Assembly (NCBI GenBank): GCA_037132075.1
Contig: JBAXPV010000044.1
Location: 1-28,198 of the forward strand
DNA: 28,198 nucleotides
Reading direction: 5' to 3'
From: JBAXPV01 sp037132075
GTDB lineage: Bacteria > Bacteroidota > Bacteroidia > Bacteroidales > CAIXZF01
Shown: positions 8,125-15,281 of the stretch, in pieces
Numbering within the stretch: the first letter of the stretch is position 1
How the letters are laid out: each line of letters begins with the position of its first letter
Notes under the pieces: generated by a model
Told to the model about the DNA's origin: nothing
Database searches by the model: none
Seen by the model: only the letters and a program-made list of their open reading frames with translations
Translations under genes and position numbers: made by a program

Positions 8125-9795
8125 TTACTCTTTCAGAAATTTGATAAAATAAGGCTTGTCATTAACTGTCAGCCTCATGAGATAAATTCCTTTCGCCAGC
8201 GTATTGCAATCCATTGCAATCATGTGTTGACCGGCTGGAAGCCGGGTGGGTTCCAGGTTCAATACATTTTTACCGGTAATTTCAAAAATGGTGACAGTAA
8301 CATTCGACATTTCATCAAGTTGAAAATTCAGACTTGCCGTTTGATTTACCGGATTCGGAACAACAACTGCCTGACTGAGCCGGGTTGGGATATCAGTAAT
8401 TCCCGCACTAACCACGTTGTAAATTGCTGAAATGGCATGACATCCTGCTGTCGTGGTGACTTTCACCCGATAGGCTCCGTTTTGGGTAAAAATGTAGTTC
8501 TGACTGATTGCCCCGGCAATCGGATTCCCGTTCAGATACCACTGATTCCCCGTTTGAGCGCTTGAGATTAAAGTATTAAAGTTTTGTACAATCGTCGGGA
8601 TGGGTGGATTTAAATTTATTGTGATGGCCATCTGAATGGGGGCACTTGATCCGCAGACGCTTGAATCTGCCACAGTAACAGTGCCAGCGATGATGCTGAA
8701 AACAACTTTGATCAGCGTATCGCCTTGTCCTGATATAATGTTTGAGTTCGGTGGAACGTGCCAATTATAATAGGTAGTTCCCGGGACAGGAATAACATGA
8801 TACGTCAAGGTGTCATAAGCACAAACCGACGAACTTCCAATAATGGCTGCCGGCTGTAAGGGAATGCAATTGGTCGTATAACGCAGGATATTTCCACTGG
8901 CCCCGCAGGCGAAAACGGTATCCTTATTGACAACAAAGATAGAAAGGACTCCCAGGGTGTTAATTCCCTCACTGATCCAGCTGGTACCGCCATTATAGGT
9001 ATAATAAATCATCCCGAGGTCTCCGACTACATAAGCGGTATCCGGAGAGACATAAGCGGCACTTCTGAAATGATTGGCAGTCGTGGAAGGCGCGTTGACC
9101 TGTGTCCAGCTTGTACCGCCATCACTGGATTTGACAATGGTCTGATATCCACCACCCGCATAAACCTTATTGTTTATTACAGTAAGTCCCAGCAAGCCGT
9201 TGGTGTTGTTATAAACAGTACTCCAGCTAGTTCCGCCGTTCGTCGTTTTTAAAATCAAGCCATTGGTAAAAGTCGACAAACTTGATGCGGCATAACCGTT
9301 GTTGGTATCTGTAAAGCGTATGTTGATCAGATCCTGGGTAGTTCCGCTGCTCTGCTGTACCCAGTCGTTACCGCCATTGGTCGTTTTAAGGATTACGCCA
9401 GCGCCACCACAGGCATATCCAACAGAACTACTGACAAAATAAACAGAACGCAAAAGGTTTGTCACACCGCTGGTCTCTGCGGTCCAGTTCAGGCCGCCAT
9501 CGTCGGTTTTTCTTATTGTTCCATGAGCACCCACGATAAAGCCGGTATTCTGGTTGACAAAAAACAGGGAACGCAAAGTATCTGAGATGCCGGTAGAGAT
9601 ACTAAACCATGACTGTCCTGAATTCGTGGTCTTCAGCATAATTCCATCGGAGCCAACGATATACCCGACCTGGGATGAAGTCATATGAATCCCTCTCGCC
9701 TCAAAAACTAAGGGACTGGTTTGAACGACCCATTGCGCATAGGATTGAAAACAAACAAAACCACCAAAAAACAGGAAAAGGAGAAATCTCTTCAT
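8125..9795 (-). CDS. T9SS-secreted YCF48/BNR-repeat protein
   Basis: 556 aa with signal peptide MKRFLLFLFFGGFVCFQSYA-Q. Residues about 25-305 hold at least six repeats of the photosystem II assembly YCF48/BNR type, each ending in K-T-x-(N/D)-(G/S)-G-x-x-W (for example KTDDGGLNW, KTTNGGNDW, KSSDGGTSW), which should build a beta-propeller. A PKD/Ig-like module follows (about 310-395, with two Cys), then an Ig-like module (about 400-465). The last 85 residues are a T9SS type A sorting domain (PNPVNQTASLNF, ITGKNV, LPAGQHMI, KGIYLMRL), so the protein should pass the outer membrane by T9SS and be anchored or released. Despite the repeat name, no link to photosynthesis is implied. A TATATTTG promoter element lies 68 nt upstream. 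Confidence 0.9.
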   Translation of the reverse strand: MKRFLLFLFFGGFVCFQSYAQWVVQTSPLVFEARGIHMTSSQVGYIVGSDGIMLKTTNSGQSWFSISTGISDTLRSLFFVNQNTGFIVGAHGTIRKTDDGGLNWTAETSGVTNLLRSVYFVSSSVGYACGGAGVILKTTNGGNDWVQQSSGTTQDLINIRFTDTNNGYAASSLSTFTNGLILKTTNGGTSWSTVYNNTNGLLGLTVINNKVYAGGGYQTIVKSSDGGTSWTQVNAPSTTANHFRSAAYVSPDTAYVVGDLGMIYYTYNGGTSWISEGINTLGVLSIFVVNKDTVFACGASGNILRYTTNCIPLQPAAIIGSSSVCAYDTLTYHVIPVPGTTYYNWHVPPNSNIISGQGDTLIKVVFSIIAGTVTVADSSVCGSSAPIQMAITINLNPPIPTIVQNFNTLISSAQTGNQWYLNGNPIAGAISQNYIFTQNGAYRVKVTTTAGCHAISAIYNVVSAGITDIPTRLSQAVVVPNPVNQTASLNFQLDEMSNVTVTIFEITGKNVLNLEPTRLPAGQHMIAMDCNTLAKGIYLMRLTVNDKPYFIKFLKE

Positions 9796-9862
9796 AACAG
9801 GAGTTTAAAAGTGAATACCAGAATTCGAAGCACGACTCAAGGCCAAGGCCTTGCAGGGCTCA

Positions 9863-9870
9863 CAAATATA
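9863..9870 (-). promoter_or_regulatory. -7 promoter element (TATATTTG) for the YCF48-repeat gene
   Basis: Minus-strand TATATTTG matches TAnnTTTG. The leader from here to the ATG at 9795 holds a near-palindrome at 9838-9853 (CAAGGCC, AA, GGCCTTG) that may fold in RNA or bind a protein. No clear -33 element. Confidence 0.4.
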
Positions 9871-9977
9871 CATCCAAAAAATTAGTTTCGTTTATATGAA
9901 ACACAAACATTTCTTCAGGCTTTTTATGAGGATAGCCTGAACTCACGACACAGGGAGGGCATTTGAATAAGAAATTG

Positions 9978-9985
9978 TAATTTTG
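9978..9985 (+). promoter_or_regulatory. -7 promoter element (TAATTTTG) for mgsA
   Basis: TAATTTTG is an exact TAnnTTTG match 22 nt before the mgsA ATG, giving a leader of about 15 nt. A TTTG at 9962 is closer than the usual -33 spacing, so only the -7 part is supported. Confidence 0.45.
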
Positions 9986-10007
9986 GGATTTTAAAAAACG
10001 ATCGTAA

Positions 10008-10454
10008 ATGAAAAACAAAACTATCGCATTGATCGCCCACGACAGGAGAAAAGAAGATATGATTCAGTGGGTAAAATATAACTCAGAAACACTGTCAAAA
10101 AATACATTGGTTTGCACGGGCACTACCGGGGGCTTGGTCGAGAAAGCCCTCAAAGAGGAAGGCGTTGAGCCCGAGATAATAAAAATGAAATCGGGTCCTA
10201 TGGGTGGTGATGCGCAAATTGCCTCTTTGGTTGTGGAAGGGAAAATTGATTTATGTGTCTTTTTAATTGATGATCTTTCAGCGAATCCCCATGAGGCAGA
10301 TATTCAGATGTTGCTACGGCAGTGCAGACTTCACAATATTCCTGTAGCCTGCAACAGGCATTCCGCAGATTTAATGATCACCTCTGATCTTTGGGGGACT
10401 GACTATATCCCGTCGATCCCGACTTACCAGGTGTTTGACCGTCCGATTGGGTAA
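10008..10454 (+). CDS. mgsA: Methylglyoxal synthase
   Basis: 148 aa, close to the E. coli enzyme (152 aa). It converts dihydroxyacetone phosphate to methylglyoxal and phosphate, an overflow bypass of lower glycolysis that frees phosphate when sugar phosphates accumulate. Family motifs are intact: LIAHD with H11 and D12, CTGTTGGL for phosphate binding, SGPMGGDAQ with the catalytic Asp at D68, and NPHEADI with H95 and D98. Cytosolic, no signal. The start at 10008 lies just after a TAnnTTTG element. It converges on the EutBC gene with only 34 bp between the stops and is not part of an obvious operon. Confidence 0.95.
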   Translation: MKNKTIALIAHDRRKEDMIQWVKYNSETLSKNTLVCTGTTGGLVEKALKEEGVEPEIIKMKSGPMGGDAQIASLVVEGKIDLCVFLIDDLSANPHEADIQMLLRQCRLHNIPVACNRHSADLMITSDLWGTDYIPSIPTYQVFDRPIG

Positions 10455-10488
10455 AGGGCTTGTTTAGACAAACATGGGATTCTCCCAA

Positions 10489-12810
10489 TTAGCCGGCAGC
10501 CTGAAACATTTCTTTCAGAATCCTGACTGTTTCCACGGCTGCAATTTCAGGGTTTAAAGCAGTATCAGAAATCCCGGATACGACTTTCGAATGGTTGTGA
10601 TCCAGCGTGCCTTTTTGATTCCAGGTTCTGATTAATGGAGCGGAGAGATACGCTGAGAAATTGTGATGTTGTGTGCCGGGACGCTCGCCGATTACATGAA
10701 CAATCGCTTTGGCTTTGTCTTCTGCAGCAGCTTGTCCGAATAAATATTCTCCGCAACGGTATCCTGCCCTCACTCTGCCATAATGGATCACAATATTGTC
10801 ATCAGAAACGCGATATCCGGCTTTTTTAAGTTCAATCCTCAACTTTTCAATATAAGGCATTAAATGGCCCTGGTCTGTTATCGCGCTGACATTCAGTCCG
10901 TCAGAAATGATGATCTGCACATCGGGAACACCATCCTTCCATTTCTTACGGAAGTTCTTCAGTTTTGCAATCGAATCCGGATGAATGATCTCTCCGGTAG
11001 GGGGGTGGTAGATATAATCTTTCCGGCCTTCAGAGGTGCTTTTAATATTCAGCTGATTCGGCACGAAAGGCAGCACTCCTTGCGGCATGTCTTTCCACAG
11101 GCAGGTTTTGGAATCCTCATATAAGGCGACAATTTTTTTCTCCAGCTCGGGTTCCAGATCCCAGATATTTTTTCCATAGGATTTCGAGATTAATACACCT
11201 CTGTCTTCGACTTCTGCAATAATTCTTTTCCCCTCGGAATAAATTTCCTGCTGACTTCTCGTATCGTTTTTCGCCAAACGGTATTGATAAAATACCCAAA
11301 GAGGATCGCCGAAATGTTGTGTAATATTCCCCGTGGCATCGATGATTTGGATCTTTTTAAAGAAATCCCACATCGCATCGTTCACTTTGTAGCCAAATTT
11401 TGAACGGATCCTGACATGGTCATTAAAACCCGTCGTAAGATAACTCAGCATGGGGTCATTCTTGGTAGGTAGGGCCATCAAATAAGCAGGATTCGCAGGC
11501 ATTATCTCATCAATACACCACACCAGGTCATCCAGAGAAATATCCATGTGTAAGGTGGTGCAAATGTCAAGTCCTATGGTCAAACCATGCAATTTCCCCA
11601 TCACGGTATCTTCCAAACAGCAACGGACTAACTGTTCTTTTGTCTTAAAGACTTCCGGGCCGATAAAACCGGCGACATCATTAACATGAACCCAGGGGCC
11701 CGGGAACGAGTCGGGTTGAACTTCAGCAATACGTGAACGCAACGCCCGCACAAATCCATATTTCCGGGATTCATGGACAACCATATCGAAACCCTCGCCA
11801 TTCCCGTTGGTGCCGTCAGCGCCCTGACCTGTTTCGATATACAAACCATATTTCCCTTTCCGCTCCGATGCATAATTCAGCATCTTTTCGAGGGTGAGGT
11901 CAAAAGTCCGGTTGGCATTCACCGTCCCTCCCAGGCTTTGAAACCAGATTCCTGTCGTGCCGGGCTTACGTTTCTCTGCCGCAGCTTGTACGTCGATATG
12001 CGACAGCACTGAATGGGGTAGTGTGTTTTCGAGCCCAAAAGCCCTGATAATGTCAAAAAGAATCTCTTCAATCCCTGCAACAGAATCAATGGCCCCGGAA
12101 ACCGGATTTGTGCCCAAAACGACATCACCCACGGCATAGGAAAAGCCATCAAATACCTGCATCATGATGTCATCAGGATGATCGGTAGGGGAATTGGGTT
12201 GAATCCGGGCGCCCAAATATCCTTTCGCCCCGATATTGCTTCCGGGAAGCGGATTAAATATTTTTTGTCCTGTCTGAATGAGTTCCTGATTGTTCATCAG
12301 CTTCACAAGGCAGCCGATAATATCGCTGCTTAGTCCAGGCATTATGGATTTTATCTCCTGCTCAGCCTTGTTTAAGATGAAGGATTTCAGGACACCCATC
12401 GTCCAATTTTCAATCTTACGATATTGAATCTGATCTGTCGTGTTTTGGATCAATTGAAACAATTCGTCTTCAAACAAAGGATGCTCACAGATGTCTTTGA
12501 TTAAAGTATTTCTGAGGAGTTCCCTGGCATTTTCTCTTGATTTTTCATCAGTGGCAGCGATATTCTGTGCAGCATCGCCTTCTTTATAGGGATTTGCTGA
12601 GCCGATGATCTGGCGGTAAAGCTTCAGGTCAAATGAACCCTTTACTCTATGGATGTAGGCAAAAATATCCTCAGCGGGCAATATTGAAGAAATCTCAGGG
12701 AATGGCTCCGTGGCAAAATAGTTTTCAGAAAATGAGAATTGATAGGGAAACAGGATCAGTGAACCTGTGCTTAATCCGAATTTCAGTAAAAAATCTCTTC
12801 TGCTAAGCAT
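10489..12810 (-). CDS. eutBC: Single-chain ethanolamine ammonia-lyase (EutB-EutC fusion) with twin-arginine signal
   Basis: 773 aa. Residues 1-30 look like a Tat signal: SRRDFLLK, then a mild hydrophobic stretch (FGLSTGSLILF). Residues about 45-555 are EutB, the (beta/alpha)8 large subunit of the adenosylcobalamin-dependent lyase that splits ethanolamine into acetaldehyde and ammonia. By alignment from memory with E. coli EutB the substrate residues are kept: R202 and Q204 (ARIQPN), N235 (GTNPV), E326 (IETGQG), F382 (GFIGPE) and D415 (GLDICTT). Residues about 580-773 are EutC-like (PDVQIIISDGL at 629, IHYGRVR at 675, GERPGT at 709), but the usual EutC N-terminal GRAG segment is not recognisable. 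EutB and EutC are normally separate chains in the cytosol or a microcompartment; no other eut gene is nearby. It follows a lipoprotein gene by 27 bp. The enzyme call is strong; activity, site of action and cofactor supply are inferences. Confidence 0.9.
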   Translation of the reverse strand: MLSRRDFLLKFGLSTGSLILFPYQFSFSENYFATEPFPEISSILPAEDIFAYIHRVKGSFDLKLYRQIIGSANPYKEGDAAQNIAATDEKSRENARELLRNTLIKDICEHPLFEDELFQLIQNTTDQIQYRKIENWTMGVLKSFILNKAEQEIKSIMPGLSSDIIGCLVKLMNNQELIQTGQKIFNPLPGSNIGAKGYLGARIQPNSPTDHPDDIMMQVFDGFSYAVGDVVLGTNPVSGAIDSVAGIEEILFDIIRAFGLENTLPHSVLSHIDVQAAAEKRKPGTTGIWFQSLGGTVNANRTFDLTLEKMLNYASERKGKYGLYIETGQGADGTNGNGEGFDMVVHESRKYGFVRALRSRIAEVQPDSFPGPWVHVNDVAGFIGPEVFKTKEQLVRCCLEDTVMGKLHGLTIGLDICTTLHMDISLDDLVWCIDEIMPANPAYLMALPTKNDPMLSYLTTGFNDHVRIRSKFGYKVNDAMWDFFKKIQIIDATGNITQHFGDPLWVFYQYRLAKNDTRSQQEIYSEGKRIIAEVEDRGVLISKSYGKNIWDLEPELEKKIVALYEDSKTCLWKDMPQGVLPFVPNQLNIKSTSEGRKDYIYHPPTGEIIHPDSIAKLKNFRKKWKDGVPDVQIIISDGLNVSAITDQGHLMPYIEKLRIELKKAGYRVSDDNIVIHYGRVRAGYRCGEYLFGQAAAEDKAKAIVHVIGERPGTQHHNFSAYLSAPLIRTWNQKGTLDHNHSKVVSGISDTALNPEIAAVETVRILKEMFQAAG

Positions 12811-12837
12811 GCCTTATAAATTAAAATCTTGTTCTCT

Positions 12838-13617
12838 TTAAAGCGGTGGCGCTGCCACTTTTCCCATCTGAAAAGTGGTGACAGTTCCATTTTGCCTTAT
12901 GCCCGTCCACGACATTGTGTCCCCCTGGATGTTTATTTTCCAGCATTCATAAGCCTTAGCTGTTCCACCTGTAATTAGGTCGTTGGTGTAGTTAGATGCC
13001 ATCAGGTCTCCGTAAAGGAAATACTTACCGTTATTGTCGGGTTTGTTGATCCATGTTCCGGTAGAGTCCTGATAAAAGTAATGAAAATTTCCGTCCGGAA
13101 AATATTGCCAATAATGAGACGTCGTATCCGGACTGGCTGGTGTCGTGGATTTTCCGTACCATGTACTGACAAACTTATCAGCAAGATCCGTATTTATTTT
13201 TTTATTGGTGTAAATTTTAGAGTCGGGATATTCCACATTGTCAACGGTAAATTTAGAAACTGAATAGCTTAGTGTTTGCCGATCGGCTTTAAGGATTTTA
13301 AACTCCATGTGGAAGTTGTTTCCCAGGTCATTAAACCCATCGATGATAATCATGTCTTCTTTGACACTGTAAGTATAGTTGTGGTTTTCAATCCAGGATT
13401 TGTTGTTGGCATCCAAAACGAAACCGGAGGCATAGGTCTCAGTTTTGTCTGCTTTGAACTCCAGGACGAATGTGGCATCAGTAAGCACAAGCTGATTGTC
13501 AACTTCTGTATTGATCCATTTTCCCAGAACTAAAGAGGCATAGTCGATTTTATCATCTTTTTTGCAGCCCCACAGCAATACAGACAAGAACATTCCGGCA
13601 AATAGAACAATCTTCAT
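12838..13617 (-). CDS. Lipocalin-like lipoprotein upstream of eutBC
   Basis: 259 aa from the ATG at 13615-13617, preferred over an upstream ATG (13644) because it gives a standard lipoprotein signal MKIVLFAGMFLSVLLWGC followed by KKDDK. The lysine/aspartate run after the Cys resembles the lipoprotein export signals of Bacteroidota surface lipoproteins, so surface exposure is possible. The mature part looks like two lipocalin-like beta units: one starting LGKWINTEVDNQLVL, the other near FVSTWYGKSTTPAS, with alternating strand patterns (YWQYFPDGNFHYFYQD). Ligand unknown. Its stop is 27 bp before the Tat-tagged EutBC start on the same strand, so the two are probably one operon and both exported. 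Upstream it shares an inverted promoter region with the divergent oxidoreductase gene. Confidence 0.75.
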   Translation of the reverse strand: MKIVLFAGMFLSVLLWGCKKDDKIDYASLVLGKWINTEVDNQLVLTDATFVLEFKADKTETYASGFVLDANNKSWIENHNYTYSVKEDMIIIDGFNDLGNNFHMEFKILKADRQTLSYSVSKFTVDNVEYPDSKIYTNKKINTDLADKFVSTWYGKSTTPASPDTTSHYWQYFPDGNFHYFYQDSTGTWINKPDNNGKYFLYGDLMASNYTNDLITGGTAKAYECWKINIQGDTMSWTGIRQNGTVTTFQMGKVAAPPL

Positions 13618-13642
13618 TGAGCATCTTTCTGATATCATATGC

Positions 13643-13690
13643 AATCTTTCGTATATTTGGTCTTTTCAGATATCAAAAATACGAAAGATT
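13643..13690. promoter_or_regulatory. Inverted repeat carrying two face-to-face -7 promoter elements
   Basis: The 17-mer AATCTTTCGTATATTTG (13643-13659, plus) and AATCTTTCGTATTTTTG (13690-13674, minus) match at 16 of 17 positions and form an inverted repeat with a 14-nt spacer. Each arm ends in an exact TAnnTTTG element: TATATTTG on plus, toward the oxidoreductase gene at 13768, and TATTTTTG on minus, toward the lipoprotein gene at 13617. The two polymerase sites would overlap. The repeat could also bind a dimeric regulator. A second small inverted repeat, TGTTTA-A-TAAACA, lies at 13734-13746. Confidence 0.55.
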
Positions 13691-13767
13691 CGGGCATCAT
13701 GATGTCTAACATAAACAATATGTTATTATTGCTTGTTTAATAAACAGTACTTAAAATAAAACAAAAA

Positions 13768-14634
13768 ATGATATTAGTTACAGGAGCAACAGGACATTTC
13801 GGTGGAGCAACGATCGATTTTTTATTAAAGAAAATGCCAGCCGGGGAAATTGCTGCCTTGGTAAGGGATGAGAATAAAGCTACTGAGTTAAAAGCCAAAG
13901 GTGTTGATGTCAGAGTTGGGAATTATGATGACACCGCCTCTTTAATTCAAGCGTTCCAGGGGGTCGACAAATTGTTGTTGGTGTCAGGAAGTGATATCAT
14001 GAACCGGCAAAAGCAGCATGTCGCAGCAATCGATGCTGCAAAGCAAGCAGGAGTGAAGCATATCGTTTACACCAGTTTCTCACGGAAAAATGAAACAGAA
14101 ACCTCCCCGATTGGAATTGTGGCAACAGCACATATTGAAACAGATAAGTATATTAAAAAAAGCGGGATTCCATATACCCTCATGCTTAATGGCTTATATG
14201 CTGATGTTTTGCCTATGTTTTTTGGTGAGAAAGTGATGGAGACAGGTGTTTTTTTACCAGCCGGTGATGGAAAGGTATCCTATATGACGCGGCGTGAGAT
14301 GGCAGAAGCAGCAGCGAATATTCTTAGCAGTGAAGGTCATGCAAACAAGACTTATGTGATTTCGAATACTGAGAATTATTCACTTTTTGAAGCAGCTGAT
14401 ATTTTATCGGAAATTGCAGGCAAAAAAGTGACTTATCTAAACCCGTCTGCAGAAAGGTTTATAGAAGCGATGACAAATATGGGTGTGCCTCAGGATGGGA
14501 TCATGGCCATGTCGAGCTTCAGCGAAGCAATCAGGGTCGGTGAATTTGAGACTTCGCATACTGACATTATTCAGCTGCTTGGCAGAGCCCCGCTTTCGCT
14601 GAAAGAATATCTGGGGACAGTATATTTGACTTAG
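13768..14634 (+). CDS. NmrA/QorB-like NAD(P)H-dependent oxidoreductase
   Basis: 288 aa, the usual size of the QorB/YtfG group of atypical short-chain dehydrogenases. It starts with a Rossmann strand and the glycine motif GATGHFGG (G6, G9, G12), then LVRDENKA for the NADP-side loop, VYTSFSRK and the NGLYAD segment typical of NmrA-like proteins. QorB reduces quinones with NADPH; related members are redox sensors. The exact substrate is not shown by the sequence. It is cytosolic and monocistronic, transcribed away from the lipocalin-eutBC operon, and its start sits about 110 nt downstream of the plus-strand -7 element in the shared inverted repeat. It may therefore respond to the same signal as eutBC; that is inference. 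Confidence 0.85.
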   Translation: MILVTGATGHFGGATIDFLLKKMPAGEIAALVRDENKATELKAKGVDVRVGNYDDTASLIQAFQGVDKLLLVSGSDIMNRQKQHVAAIDAAKQAGVKHIVYTSFSRKNETETSPIGIVATAHIETDKYIKKSGIPYTLMLNGLYADVLPMFFGEKVMETGVFLPAGDGKVSYMTRREMAEAAANILSSEGHANKTYVISNTENYSLFEAADILSEIAGKKVTYLNPSAERFIEAMTNMGVPQDGIMAMSSFSEAIRVGEFETSHTDIIQLLGRAPLSLKEYLGTVYLT

Positions 14635-14680
14635 AATAAGGCTTGTCAATTTGTAAATGTGAATTTCATTAAAAATTTCT

Positions 14681-15145
14681 TTACAAAAATTCCACCCTGA
14701 TTAACGAGAGGTCGTCTATAAAATCTTCTTTCCCCTGGATTTGTTGCAGTTTTATGATTAGCTGGTCAAGATCACAAGGGCTTGTTTTGTCCTCTACAGC
14801 CAGCATCTGGTAGAAATCGTCCAGACTCATCATTTTGTCGTCCTGTTTTTCTATTTCGTATGCGCCGTCAGAGAATAAGTACATACGGCTACCTGCTTGC
14901 ATCGTCAGGCTTTCCTCTACATATTTATGGCCAGTCCTCCAACCAAGCGGGATGTTTTGACGGGAGGAAAAGGGGACAGGAGATTCCCCGCTGATGATCA
15001 GGGGTAAGGGATGGCCTGCGCAAACGTAGTTGAGTTCTTTGGTTTCCCAATGATAGACTCCATACCACATTGAGAAGAAAAGCTCCCCGTGGTCTTCCAT
15101 CAGAAATGCCTCATTCAGAGCTGTCATGACTTCTTTAGGCTGTTG
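14681..15145 (-). pseudogene. 5'-truncated SpoIIE/RsbU-type PP2C phosphatase remnant
   Basis: The readable part (148 aa from an internal ATG at 15127) is only the C-terminal half of a SpoIIE/PP2C-like Ser/Thr phosphatase: LNEAFLMEDHGELFFSMWYG, LNYVCAGHPLPLII, MYLFSDGAYE and FIDDLSLIRVEF. The family pattern continues five codons upstream of that ATG (PKEVM) until a TGA at 15146-15148, which shows the gene once extended further. The first metal-binding motifs and the sensory region that these proteins normally carry are missing, and I see no remnant of them in 15150-15281. It is most simply a decayed gene whose 5' part was deleted. A short expressed fragment cannot be excluded, but without the N-terminal Asp residues it should not bind both metals. 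Confidence 0.7.
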
Positions 15146-15281
15146 TCAATAGCAATAAATGTCAGTTATTGAAATAGGGTGACCATTTTTTTATCAAACT
15201 ATTTTACAGACGGTTATGAGAAAGTGCCGAGAAACGAATTGTTGGAAAATTTGATTCCAGGACTAAGACTATGGAAAAAAA

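Noticed and set aside
10475..10487. Hairpin TGGGA-TTC-TCCCA between mgsA and eutBC stops
   Set aside because: Five-base-pair stem, three-base loop and no T-run on either strand; not enough for a terminator call.
14650..14687. TTTGTAAA/TTTACAAA inverted repeat after the oxidoreductase gene
   Set aside because: A/T-only arms with a long loop; overlaps the phosphatase remnant stop and is likely chance in A/T-rich DNA.
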